Shown: in pieces, positions 1 to 8,656 of the stretch
Position numbering within the stretch: the first letter of the stretch is position 1
Layout: each line of letters starts with the position of its first letter
Assembly (NCBI RefSeq): GCF_021582895.2
Contig: NZ_CP091139.2
Span: 3,286,001-3,350,000 of the forward strand
DNA from: Microbacterium elymi
GTDB taxonomy: Bacteria > Actinomycetota > Actinomycetes > Actinomycetales > Microbacteriaceae
Direction: 5' to 3'
DNA: 64,000 bases
Notes under the pieces: generated by a model
Seen by the model: the letters and a program-made list of their open reading frames with translations, nothing else
Told to the model about the DNA's origin: nothing
Database searches by the model: none
Program-made: the position numbers and the translations under genes

Positions 1-862
1 TCGCGGTGCTGGCGGCCGGTCCCGAGGGCGGAGCGTGGGCCGGCGCGCTGTGGATGTTCGTCTGCCTGATGGTATTCGCCGGGCTGGGCGCGGGGGAGTC
101 CCTGCGCGGCGAGATGGGCCGCTACCGCACGGCGCGGGCGCTCGCCGCCGTACTGGGGCTGCAGTCGCTGTTCTACGTGGGCCGGACGATCGTCGCGCTC
201 CTGGCCGGGTTCGACAGCCCGCTGTTCCAGACCATGTTCGGCACGGCCGTGACCAGCGTCCTGACCGTCATCCTCACCATCGTGGCGCTGGTGGTGACCT
301 CCGTCCTGCGCGCCGACCGCGCCGTGGACCGCGGGCCGCTGCTGACGGCGTCCGTCTCGCTCCTGGGCACCGAGGGCGTGCTGCCGCACGGCTCGTTCCT
401 CCGCCTGCTCGACCAGGCCCTCGCACGGGCGTCCGGGCGCGGCGAGCAGATCGCGGTCATCGCGGTGCGGGTCGAGGACCTGCCTCAGATCGCTTCGGCC
501 TTCGGCGCCGAGACCGCCCGCGCCGTGGCCGAGGCCTGCCGCGCCAGCGTGGTGCGCAACGTGCCCGCGCTGGCCCTGGTCGGCGAGGACGGTCGGAGCG
601 GGCTCCTGCTCGCCCTCCGGGCCCTGTCCGAGCCGGATGCCCGGCGGCAGGGGGCGATCGTCTCGCGTGGCCTCGTGGACGACCTGGGCGGCGTGTCGGG
701 GGCGTCATCCCCGTGGTGGGCGTCGGCATCGGGCTGTCCGGGCCGGGCGCCGAGGACGCGCACGCGGTGGTGGCCGTGGCACGTGCGGCCGCTCGTCGCG
801 CCGCCGACACCATCGGGACCTCGGTCCTGATCGGCGATCCCGCCGACGTCAGCGGGCCGTGA
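1..862 (+). CDS. Membrane protein with degenerate GGDEF-like domain (5' truncated, frameshifted)
   Basis: The gene enters from outside the window, so its start is missing. The visible part has several hydrophobic segments in the first ~100 residues (…VCLMVFAGLG…, …VILTIVALVVTSVL…). A C-terminal soluble domain follows with the spacing of a GGDEF fold (FLRLLDQALARA, then VEDLPQIASAFG), but I see no GG[DE]EF signature, so diguanylate cyclase activity is doubtful. One G appears to be lost in the G-run near 699-704. Beyond it the reading continues in another frame (GGVIPVVGVGIG, then HAVVAVARAAARRA) to the stop at 862. The 3' end overlaps the convergent response regulator by 14 bp. Probable role: membrane-associated signalling; the ligand is unknown. 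Confidence 0.55.
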   Translation, partial: RGAGGRSRGRSVGRRAVDVRLPDGIRRAGRGGVPARRDGPLPHGAGARRRTGAAVAVLRGPDDRRAPGRVRQPAVPDHVRHGRDQRPDRHPHHRGAGGDLRPARRPRRGPRAAADGVRLAPGHRGRAAARLVPPPARPGPRTGVRARRADRGHRGAGRGPASDRFGLRRRDRPRRGRGLPRQRGAQRARAGPGRRGRSERAPARPPGPVRAGCPAAGGDRLAWPRGRPGRRVGGVIPVVGVGIGLSGPGAEDAHAVVAVARAAARRAADTIGTSVLIGDPADVSGP

Positions 863-1727
863 GCCGGTACCCGACGCCGCGGACGGTCTCGATCCATCGG
901 GGGCGGGACGGGGACTCGCCGAGCTTGCGGCGCAGGTTGGCCATGTGCACCTCGATGACCCGCGAATCGCTGTCGCTGAGGTACTCGCTGCCGGTGTAGC
1001 GCTGGCCGCGCAGCATGAGGGCCAGCTCGCCCTTGCCGACCACCCGCCGCCGGGCCGACATCAGCTCGGAGAGGATGTCGAACTCGCTGCGGGTCAGCTC
1101 CAGCGCCACGCCGTCGACCGAGGCGAGCCGCATCTCGATGCTCAGCCGCAGCCCGTTGTGCTCGAGCCAGTCGGTGCCGGCGGTGGCCGCGGCGGCGTCC
1201 GCCGGGTGATCGGACGGCTCGGCCGGGCGCTGCCCGCCGGGCAGCGGCATCCGCGACCGGCGCAGCAGCGCCTCGATCCGGGCACGCAGCTCGCGGGGGC
1301 GGAACGGCTTGGTCACGTAGTCGTCGGCTCCGGCCTCCAGCCCCTGCAGGGCGTCGATCTCCTCGGCGCGCGCGGTGAGGATGACGATGTAGGTCGAGCT
1401 GATCGCGCGGATGCTGCGGGCGGTCGCGAAGCCGTCCATGCCGGGCATGTTCACGTCCAGCGTGGTCACGATCGGATCGACCCGGCGGACCAGGTCCACG
1501 CCGTCCTGGCCGGTGCCGGCGGTGTGGACGCGGAAGCCCGCCTGCTGGAGCACGTCGGCGAGCAGGGAGCGGATGTCGTCCTCGTCCTCGATCACCACGG
1601 CGACACGCCCGGGGTCCCCCTGTTGATCCACGCGCTCCCCCTCCTGAGCCGCAGTCGCCATGCGCCCCGGCTCGGCGACCTCCGCCAGGATATCCCAGAA
1701 CACATTGCGGAAGCCCTCGGCTGCCAT
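849..1727 (-). CDS. OmpR/PhoB-family response regulator
   Basis: This is a two-domain regulator of 292 aa. The receiver domain (about residues 41-155) has the acidic pair EDEDD near 48-51, the phospho-acceptor D91 in TLDVNMPGMDG and the conserved K140 in VTKPF. After a proline- and alanine-rich linker comes a winged-helix DNA-binding domain ending IETVRGVGYRLTAR, typical of OmpR/PhoB proteins. ATG 1727 is preferred because GGAG lies about 9 nt upstream. An ATG at 1745 overlaps the stop of the preceding gene, and an internal Met at residue 23 would give a more usual N-terminus. No histidine kinase is adjacent. It is the last gene of the SipW-type export cluster and is a candidate to bind the 11-bp-phased repeats upstream of that cluster (inference). 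Confidence 0.85.
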   Translation of the reverse strand: MAAEGFRNVFWDILAEVAEPGRMATAAQEGERVDQQGDPGRVAVVIEDEDDIRSLLADVLQQAGFRVHTAGTGQDGVDLVRRVDPIVTTLDVNMPGMDGFATARSIRAISSTYIVILTARAEEIDALQGLEAGADDYVTKPFRPRELRARIEALLRRSRMPLPGGQRPAEPSDHPADAAAATAGTDWLEHNGLRLSIEMRLASVDGVALELTRSEFDILSELMSARRRVVGKGELALMLRGQRYTGSEYLSDSDSRVIEVHMANLRRKLGESPSRPRWIETVRGVGYRLTAR

Positions 1728-1741
1728 GGTCGACACTCCGT

Positions 1742-2321
1742 TCATGAGCAGCTGGGCTTGCCCTGGTAGCTGCCGGAGGAGTCGGCGAGCGAGAAGAAGA
1801 CCTTGGGGCTGTCGGCCCAGTTCCAGCCGGCGACGGTGCGTCCGGTGATCGACGGCAGCGCCGCGCAGGTCGAGGTCGGGGTGAACTGCAGGCTGGGCAG
1901 GGTCACGGCCGTGGCCCAGTTCCACGCGCCCTCGCTCGTGTCGGTGGTGACGGTCGCGGCGGACAGATCGGCCCGCACGGTGATGGAGGACGTGGATGCC
2001 GGTGCCGACACCCGGAAGGTCAGGTACACGTTGCGCTGATGCTGCTTCTTCGTGCCCCACGCGTCGTAGGTCATGGCGGTGATCGTGCAGGTGCCCACCG
2101 GCGTGCCCTGCGCCGTCATCGCGGTGCAGGTGCCGTAGGTCGGCCAGGTGCCGGCCGAGACGGTGGCGGCCGCGTAGCCGCGGTCGGTCCAGGCTTGCGC
2201 TGGTGTCGGCGACCGCGGCGCCGCCGAGCAGCACCGCGAACACGGCGGCGATCAGCGCGACGACGAGCGCACGCCGGTGCGCCGTCGGTCGGGTGAGGGC
2301 GCCGTGCTCTGCCGGGTTCAC
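1742..2321 (-). CDS. Second SipW-type exported protein (frameshifted)
   Basis: Small secreted protein of about 193 aa after correcting one inserted base at 2193-2198 (GCTTGC for GCTGC). GTG 2321 overlaps the signal peptidase stop (GTGA), so translation is probably coupled. The N-terminus has a hydrophobic segment (ALVVALIAAVFAVLLGG) followed by a TSAAWTD motif, matching the alternate signal of SipW-dependent exported proteins and the AAWTD motif of the other cargo gene upstream. The mature part is rich in Thr, Ser and Trp, with three or more Cys (GTCT, VGTCTIT, TSTCAAL, KPSCS) that could form disulfides. The product is not recognised beyond this. It is probably a surface or matrix protein processed by the adjacent peptidase (inference). 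Confidence 0.6.
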
Positions 2322-2888
2322 GGTGCGGTCGCCTCCTGCAGCGTGCGGCGCTCGCGGCGCGAACCGGCCGCGGGAGCGGTCGGCGTCGGCGTGGGCTCGG
2401 GACGGGTGGCCGGGGTCATCCAGGTGAACGCGATGAGAGCCAGCACGCCGACCAGCAGCGCGATCATGACACCCGGGGCCATCAGCCGCTGGAGCAGGGC
2501 GCCCGCCCCCGCCAGCTGCACCTTCGGCGCCCAGACCTCGGCACCGACCTGGTAGTCGACCGCGTCCGCGAACTCGTTGTTGTCGCCCTTCAGCGTGATG
2601 GTGTAGCCCTCGCCGTGCGCGGCGATCGATTCGATCCGGTGCGTGACCAGATCGTGCGTGAGCGCGTTGGGGAGGCTGACGACGTCGCCGGGGGCGAGGG
2701 TGTCGGCGGCGACCGGCGTGTCCACCACGAGGTCGCCCGTCATGATCCCCGGCTCCATCGAGCCGGAGATCACGATGAGGGGCTTGATCAGGCCGGCCGC
2801 CGTGGCGCCCCAGACCAGGCCGCAGGCGACGCCGGCGACGGCCAGCGTCCACAGGACGGCGAGTGCGCAAGCGGTGAAGGACGACCAT
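2318..2888 (-). CDS. sipW: SipW-type signal peptidase I (frameshifted near start)
   Basis: Membrane-bound signal peptidase of the SipW/ER type, about 189 aa. Correcting one inserted base in GCAAGC at 2867-2872 joins ATG 2888 (GGAG upstream) to the body. An N-terminal membrane segment is followed by SGSMEP with the catalytic Ser near residue 43, GDLVV, and a VTHRI box. In SipW/ER-type enzymes this His replaces the Lys of ordinary bacterial LepB. A second hydrophobic segment (VMIALLVGVLALIAF) precedes a charged tail. It lies between two proteins with AWTD-type alternate signals, which are its likely substrates. The Ser/His assignment rests on family knowledge plus the visible motifs. Confidence 0.85.
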
Positions 2889-2919
2889 GATGTGCTCCTC
2901 TCGTGGTGGGTGTCGGCGA

Positions 2920-3471
2920 TCAGGCGGTGGCGGTGCCGGCGATGGTGACCTGGACGGTGCCGCTCTTGCCCTGGTTGCCTGCGGCCCAGTCGGCCGGGGC
3001 AGCGACGGTCAGCGTGACCGTCGTGGTGGCGCCCGCGCCGCCGGCGGCGGTGAGGGTGCCGGTGGCGGGGGCCGCGGTGAGCGTCGGGGCGGTGGTGAAG
3101 GTGCTGCCGGCGGTCCACGCGGCGGTGGCGGTGAGCGCGGCGTTCGCGGTGCCGGTGTTCTTCACCTGGAGCGTGACGGTGCGGGTCTGGCCCGGCAGCA
3201 TGTTGGCGAACGTCGCGGCCGGAACCACCAGCTGGATGCTGCCGGCGTTGTCGGACTCGACCCAGCTGCCGCCGTCCAGCGAGCCCTGGAGGTTGAAGGT
3301 GGCGGCCTGGGCCGGCGCGGAGAAGAACACGTTGTCGGTCCAGGCGGCGCTGGTCACGGCCGCACCGATGCCGCCCACGGCGAGCAGGGCGAGGGCGCCG
3401 GCGATGATCGGGCGGCGCTTGCGGGCCTGGCGGGCGGTGCGGCGGGCGGTGCGAGTGGTGGTGTCGTTCAT
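2920..3471 (-). CDS. TasA-like SipW-dependent exported protein
   Basis: Intact 183-aa exported protein and first gene of the cluster. A basic N-terminus (many Arg and Thr) precedes a hydrophobic core (IIAGALALLAVGGIGAAV) and the motif TSAAWTDN at residues 41-47. This layout is characteristic of alternate signal-mediated exported proteins cleaved by SipW-type peptidases. The mature domain (FNLQGSLDGGSW, then LPGQTRTVTLQVKNTG, then TVTLTVAAP) reads as a repetitive beta-sandwich like TasA/camelysin-type surface or fibre proteins. It is followed 31 bp later by the signal peptidase gene. A role as an extracellular fibre or matrix subunit is inferred. Confidence 0.75.
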   Translation of the reverse strand: MNDTTTRTARRTARQARKRRPIIAGALALLAVGGIGAAVTSAAWTDNVFFSAPAQAATFNLQGSLDGGSWVESDNAGSIQLVVPAATFANMLPGQTRTVTLQVKNTGTANAALTATAAWTAGSTFTTAPTLTAAPATGTLTAAGGAGATTTVTLTVAAPADWAAGNQGKSGTVQVTIAGTATA

Positions 3472-3548
3472 GGTTGCTGCCTCTCAGAAGTTGCGGTCCG
3501 GGCCGTCGGGTGCGGTGCTCCGGTGATGTGCGATGAGATGACGGTAGA

Positions 3549-3626
3549 ACGGCGTCCTCAAGCGCCCCTCAGGCGCGGCTCAAGGCCGCCCAAGGGTATG
3601 GATCTTGAGCGGATGCTGAGGCGTGG
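3549..3626. promoter_or_regulatory. 11-bp-phased YTGAG direct repeats in divergent promoter region
   Basis: Between the divergent TasA-like gene and coaE, CTCA occurs at 3557, 3568 and 3579. Read on the minus strand these are TTGAG/CTGAG/TTGAG, each starting an 11-bp unit. On the plus strand TTGAG and CTGAG follow at 3605 and 3616, again 11 bp apart. Tandem 11-bp direct repeats are the usual binding architecture of PhoB/OmpR-type regulators, and such a regulator is encoded at the end of this cluster. Confidence 0.6.
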
Positions 3627-3639
3627 CATCCTCGTAGTC

Positions 3640-4273
3640 ATGCCTTTGATCGCAGTGACCGGCGGAATCGCCTCGGGGAAGTCGACGATCGCACGGCGGC
3701 TCGCCGCGCACGGCGCGGTCGTCGTCGATGCGGACGCGCTCGTCCGCGAGGTGCAGCGAGCCGGGTTCGCCGGTGCTCGATGGGATCGCCGCGGAGTTCG
3801 GGGCCGGCATGCTGCGGGAGGACGGGTCGCTGGACCGCGCCGCGCTGGGGGCCCGGGTCTTCGGCCACCCCGACCGGATCGCACGGCTGAACGCCATCGT
3901 GCATCCGGCCGTCGCGGCCGAGTCGCAGCGCCGGTTCGCGCAGGCCCGGGCGGCGGACCCGGATGCGGTCGTGGTGTACGACGTGCCGCTGCTGGTGGAG
4001 GCGCGGGGGACCGGCGATTGGGACCTCGTCGTCGTCGCGCACGCCCCGGCCGAGATCCGCCAGCGGCGCCTGGTCGAGCTGCGCGGCATGGCCGCCGACG
4101 ACGCCCGCGCGCGGATCGCGTCGCAGGCGACGGATGCGCAGCGGCTGGCGGTCGCCGACGTCGTGATCGACACCTCCGGATCGATGGCCCACACCGAGGA
4201 GCAGACGGATGCGCTGTGGGAGCGACTGAGCTCCGGCATCCCCGGCCGCCACGATGTCCCAGGCGCGACGTAG
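3640..4273 (+). CDS. coaE: Dephospho-CoA kinase (one indel)
   Basis: Catalyses the last step of coenzyme A synthesis, ATP-dependent phosphorylation of the 3'-OH of dephospho-CoA. The Walker A motif GGIASGKST starts at residue 8. Family landmarks follow: DADALVREV, HPDRIARLNAIVHPAV and VVYDVPLLVEA. One extra T in the GGGTTCG stretch near 3775 breaks the frame; removing it joins REVQRAGS to PVLDGIAAEFG. The corrected length of about 210 aa is normal. The TAG stop at 4271-4273 is also the start of a -10-like hexamer for uvrB. It is the only gene here transcribed divergently from the export cluster. Confidence 0.93.
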
Positions 4274-4276
4274 CCT
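4271..4276 (+). promoter_or_regulatory. Leaderless-type -10 (TAGCCT) for uvrB
   Basis: TAGCCT ends exactly 6 nt before the uvrB ATG at 4283. Transcription would start at or next to the start codon, giving a leaderless mRNA. The hexamer overlaps the coaE stop codon. Confidence 0.5.
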
Positions 4277-4282
4277 GGAGGG

Positions 4283-6364
4283 ATGCAGACCACCCGCTCC
4301 GTCCGGCCGTTCGAGGTCGTCAGCGAATACGTGCCCAGCGGCGACCAGCCGCAGGCCATCGAGCAGCTCGCCGCGCGCATCAACGCCGGCGAGACCGACG
4401 TCGTCCTGCTCGGGGCCACCGGCACCGGCAAGTCCGCGACGACGGCGTGGCTGATCGAGAAGGTGCAGCGTCCGACGCTGGTGCTCTCGCACAACAAGAC
4501 GCTGGCCGCCCAGCTGGCCAACGAGTTCCGCGATCTCATGCCGCACAACGCGGTGGAGTACTTCGTCAGCTACTACGACTACTACCAGCCCGAGGCGTAC
4601 GTCCCGCAGACCGACACCTTCATCGAGAAGGACTCCTCGGTCAACGCCGAGGTCGAACGGCTTGCGCCACTCCACCACCAACTCGCTGCTGTCCCGCCGG
4701 GACGTCGTCGTGGTCAGCACCGTCTCGTGCATCTACGGCCTCGGGGCGCCCGAGGAGTACATGCGCGCCATGGTGGCGCTCCAGGTGGGGGAGCGGTACG
4801 ACCGGGACGCCCTGATCCGCCAGTTCATCTCGATGCAGTACAACCGCAACGACGTCGACTTCTCCCGCGGCAACTTCCGGGTGCGCGGCGACACGATCGA
4901 GATCATCCCGGTGTACGAGGAGTACGCGATCCGGATCGAGCTGTTCGGTGACGAGATCGAGGGGCTGTACATGCTGCACCCGCTCACCGGCGACGTCGTG
5001 CAGAAGCTCGACTCGGTGCCGATCTTCCCGGCGTCGCACTATGTGGCCAGCACCGAGGTCGTCCAGCGCGCGATCGGCACGATCGAGGCCGAGCTGGCCG
5101 AGCGCCTGGGCGAGCTCGAACGGCAGGGCAAGCTGCTCGAGGCGCAGCGGTTGCGCATGCGCACCACGTTCGACCTCGAGATGCTCGGCAGCTCGGGTTC
5201 TGCTCGGGAATCGAGAACTACTCGCGGCACCTGGATGACCGGCAGCCCGGCGAGCCGCCGCACACGCTGCTGGACTTCTTCCCGGACGACTTCCTGCTGG
5301 TCATCGACGAGTCGCATGTGACGGTGCCGCAGATCGGCGCCATGTACGAGGGGGATGCCTCGCGCAAGCGCACGCTCGTCGAGCACGGCTTCCGGCTGCC
5401 CAGCGCCCTGGACAACCGCCCGCTGCGCTGGGACGAGTTCAAGGAGCGCATCGGCCAGACCGTGTACCTGTCCGCGACGCCCGGCCGCTACGAGATGGGC
5501 ATCGCCGACGGCGTGGTGGAGCAGATCATCCGGCCGACCGGGCTGGTCGACCCGCAGATCGTGGTCAAGCCCTCCAAGGGGCAGATCGACGATCTGCTCG
5601 AGGAGATCCGGGTCCGCGCCGAACGCGACGAGCGGGTGCTGGTCACCACGCTGACCAAGAAGATGGCGGAGGAGCTGACCGACTTCCTCGGCGAGCACGG
5701 GGTGCGCGTGCGGTACCTGCACTCCGACGTCGACACGCTGCGCCGCGTCGAACTGCTCACCGAGCTGCGCGCAGGCGTGTACGACGTGCTGGTGGGCATC
5801 AACCTGCTGCGGGAGGGGCTCGACCTGCCCGAGGTGTCGCTGGTGGCGATCCTGGACGCCGACAAGGAGGGGTTCCTGCGGTCGGGCACATCGCTGATCC
5901 AGACGATCGGCCGCGCCGCCCGCAACGTCTCCGGCGAGGTGCACATGTACGCCGACAACATGACGGACTCGATGCGGACCGCGATCGACGAGACCGACCG
6001 GCGGCGCGAGAAGCAGGTCGCCTACAACCTCGAGCACGGGATCGATCCGCAGCCGCTGCGCAAGCGCATCGCCGACATCACCGACGTGCTGGCGCGGGAG
6101 GGCGCCGACACGGCCGCGATGATGTCCAAGCGGGATGCCGCCAAGTCGAAGTCCGGCAAGGGCAAGAGCCCGACGCCGCGGTTGCGCCGCGAGGGCATCG
6201 CGGCGGAAGGGGCCACCCAGCTGGAGGACACGATCGCCGACCTCACCGCGCAGATGCTCGCGGCCGCCGGCGAGCTGAAGTTCGAGCTGGCCGGACGCCT
6301 GCGTGACGAGGTGCAGGACCTGAAGAAGGAGCTGCGCGCGATGGAGAACGCCGGTCACGCGTGA
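4283..6364 (+). CDS. uvrB: Excinuclease ABC subunit B (two indels)
   Basis: DNA-damage-loading helicase-like subunit of nucleotide excision repair, passing the lesion from UvrA to UvrC. Corrected length is about 690 aa. Walker A GATGTGKS has its Lys at residue 50, followed by [11 protein letters not shown]. The beta-hairpin region is [12 protein letters not shown]. Helicase motifs include [20 protein letters not shown] and GRAARN, and the C-terminal UVR domain ([15 protein letters not shown]) contacts UvrC. Two breaks occur: an extra T in GCTTGC at 4660-4665 (LRHSTTN should be continuous) and a lost G near 5192 ([14 protein letters not shown]). Both lie in GCTGC. uvrA and uvrC follow about 4 kb downstream. 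Confidence 0.96.
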
Positions 6365-6378
6365 TCGGCGGGATCGGC

Positions 6379-6384
6379 TAGCGT
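6379..6384 (+). promoter_or_regulatory. Leaderless-type -10 (TAGCGT)
   Basis: TAGCGT is spaced exactly 6 nt from the GTG start at 6391, the same spacing as at the other TAG-type hexamers in this window. Confidence 0.45.
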
Positions 6385-6390
6385 GAGCGT

Positions 6391-7141
6391 GTGAGGACCC
6401 GCAACGGCCGCAGGCTGCTCGTGGCGGCCGTGGTCGCCGCCGGTGCCGTCGCCGTCCTCGGGGTCGTCCTGGCCGGCCCGCTGGAGGTGGGGGCGCCGCG
6501 GTGGAATCCCGCACCTCCGGTGCGCACTGCGCAAGCCCCGGCCGACGCTGACCGGGCAGGCCACACCGCCGCCGTCGCTGGCCGGCGCCGAGGGGGCGGC
6601 CGGGGTCATCCGGATCATCCTGGCCATCGTGTTCGCCCTGGCCGTCGCCCTGCTGGTGGCCGTCGTGGTCGTGGTCCTGGTGCGCCGATTCCGGCAGCGA
6701 CGCCGGAGGGTGCGGCGTGCCGCCGAGGCGGCATCCGAATCCGGCGCCGCCACCGTCACCGACACCGCCGTCGCCGCGCCCGTCGTGCAGCGGGGCATCG
6801 CGCGCGCCCTTCAGATCCTGGACGAGGAGCGCACACCCGACGATGCGATCGTGCAGGCCTGGCTGGGGCTGGAGGACGCGGCCCGACAGGCGGGCGCGCG
6901 CCGGGCGGCGTCGGAGACGCCCGCCGAGTACGCCGCACGGATCATCCGCCGCTTCGAGACGAACAGCTCGGCCACCGACATCCTGCTGCGCCTGTACCAG
7001 GATGTGCGGTTCGGGGGCCGGCACGCCGACGAGGGCACCGTGCGCACCGCGCGGGAGTGCCTGCTGCACCTCCAGCGGTCCTGGCACGACCCGGCCGATC
7101 GGCCCACGGCATCGGCGCCGTCCCCCGGAGGCGAACGATGA
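6391..7141 (+). CDS. DUF4129-like membrane protein of the MoxR cluster (one indel)
   Basis: About 249 aa after removing one A from GCAAGC at 6541-6546. An N-terminal membrane segment (LLVAAVVAAGAVAVLGVVLAG), a proline-rich extracytoplasmic stretch and a second membrane helix (IILAIVFALAVALLVAVVVVV) are followed by an Arg-rich turn. A cytoplasmic helical domain ends the protein (AIVQAWLGLEDAARQAG, then ETPAEYAARI, then LLRLYQDVRF), resembling DUF4129 C-termini. It overlaps the next gene by ATGA and belongs to the MoxR/DUF58 operon, whose relatives elsewhere act in envelope or transglutaminase-linked processes. Its precise role is unknown. Confidence 0.75.
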
Positions 7142-7647
7142 ACCGGGCCGCCGCCGGACCGGTCGTGGCCGGAACGGCGCTCGGCGCGATCACCGGGTTC
7201 GTCCTGTGGGGGCTGGGCATGTCGTGGCCGGCCGGGGTCGCCGTGGCGCTGTTCGGACTGGCCGGGGGCATCGCCTGGGCCGGGTTCGCCGGCGGCGACC
7301 GGCCGCTGTACGCGCGCACGCACGCCGAGCCGCGACCGGGAACACGGTCGGACATGACCCAGATCGCGTGGTCGCTGCGCGGCCGCAACGGCGAGATCAG
7401 CGACAGCGGCGTGAAGCGGCTGCGCGCCTTCGCCCGGGCCCGGCTCGGCCGGCACGGCCTGGACCTGGACGACGAACGGGATGCCGCACAGATCCGCCTG
7501 AGGCTCGGCCCGGCCGCCGCCGACCCCCTCCTCGGCGGGCACGTGCGTTCGATCGCCGAGGTGGAACGCTGCCTGGACGCGCTGGAGGCGCTCGAGGAGA
7601 CGACCGCGGACGGCCCGCAGACGCGGGCGACGCAAGGGAGAGGATGA
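7138..7647 (+). CDS. Small membrane protein of the MoxR cluster
   Basis: 169 aa, intact; ATG 7138 overlaps the preceding stop (ATGA). Two N-terminal hydrophobic helices (GPVVAGTALGAITGFVLWGLGM and AGVAVALFGLAGGIAWAGFAG) are followed by a soluble, charged C-terminal half. The stretch GVKRLRAFARARLGRHGLDLDDERD, then SIAEVERCLDALEALE, is probably helical. I do not recognise a named family. The position between a DUF4129-like protein and MoxR, with 3 nt to the next gene, supports the same operon. Confidence 0.75.
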   Translation: MNRAAAGPVVAGTALGAITGFVLWGLGMSWPAGVAVALFGLAGGIAWAGFAGGDRPLYARTHAEPRPGTRSDMTQIAWSLRGRNGEISDSGVKRLRAFARARLGRHGLDLDDERDAAQIRLRLGPAAADPLLGGHVRSIAEVERCLDALEALEETTADGPQTRATQGRG

Positions 7648-7650
7648 GCC

Positions 7651-8656
7651 GTGACCGAAGCCGACGTGCCCCCGGAGCCGTCCTACCCGCCCGAGCGGGT
7701 CGGCGAGCTCGCCGCCGCCGTGCTCGCCGAGGTGGGCACGGCCGTGGTCGGCCTGCAGGAGCCGCTGCGGTTGGCGCTGGCGGCGATCCTGGCCGGCGGG
7801 CACGTGCTGTTCGAAGACGTCCCCGGGCTCGGCAAGACGCTGGCCGCACGCTCGATCGCGCAGGCCTGCGGGCTGGACTTCCGCCGCCTGCAGTGCACAC
7901 CCGACCTGCTGCCGTCGGACATCACCGGCTCGTACGTGTACGCGCCGGCCACCGGGACGTTCGAGTTCCGCCCCGGGCCGGTGTTCACCGGGCTGTTCCT
8001 GGCCGATGAGCTGAACCGCACCGCGCCGAAGACCCAGTCCGCACTCCTGGAGGCGATGGCGGAGGGACAGGTGACGGTCGAGGGCACGAGCTACCCGCTG
8101 CCGCGGCCGTTCCACATGATCGCCACCGCCAACCCGATCGAGTACGAGGGCACGTATGCGCTGCCGGAGGCGCAAGCTGGACCGGTTCCTGGTGCGGCTC
8201 AGCGTCGGCTACCCCGACCGGGACGGCGAGGAGCAGATCCTCGCCAACCGCATCGCACGGCGCACCGAGTCCGCGCAGGTGGCCCGGGTGATCGACGCCG
8301 CGCAGCTGCGGGCCATGCAGTCCGGGGTCGAAGCGGTGCACGTGGACCCCGACATCCTGCGGTACTGCGTCGAGCTGGCGGCCGCGACGCGCAGCGATCC
8401 GTCGGTCGAGGTCGGCGCCTCGCCGCGCGGCTCGCAGGCCCTGATGCTGGTGGGCCGCGCCCGGGCGGTGATCGACGGCCGCGACTACGTCACGCCCGAC
8501 GACGTCAAGGCCGTCGCCGTGCCCGCCCTGGCCCACCGGCTCTCGCTCACCCCGGGCGCGTGGGCGGCCGGCACCGATCCCGCGCGGGTGATCGAGGCCA
8601 TCCTGCAGAAGGTGCCGGTGCCGCCGACGGTGGCCTGGTCCGCCGCGGGCGCGTGA
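7651..8656 (+). CDS. moxR: MoxR-family AAA+ ATPase (one indel)
   Basis: AAA+ chaperone-like ATPase of about 334 aa. Walker A is VPGLGKT (Lys near residue 62), Walker B is LFLADELNRT, sensor 1 is MIATANP, and the sensor 2 side is SPRGSQALM. MoxR proteins usually help mature partner proteins carrying VWA or DUF58 domains, and the next gene is DUF58. The start is GTG 7651. One extra A in GCAAGC at 8172-8177 breaks ALPEAQLDRF. The stop overlaps the DUF58 ATG at 8656, consistent with coupled translation. Confidence 0.93.

Noticed and set aside
849..2888. Very long open frame spanning the regulator and export genes on the minus strand
   Set aside because: It joins pieces of three genes through shifted frames; the middle part is Arg/His-rich shadow sequence without family motifs.
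2887..4815. Long plus-strand frame opposite the TasA-like gene
   Set aside because: Antisense Gly/Arg-rich shadow of the cargo gene and coaE; no motif and no start signal.
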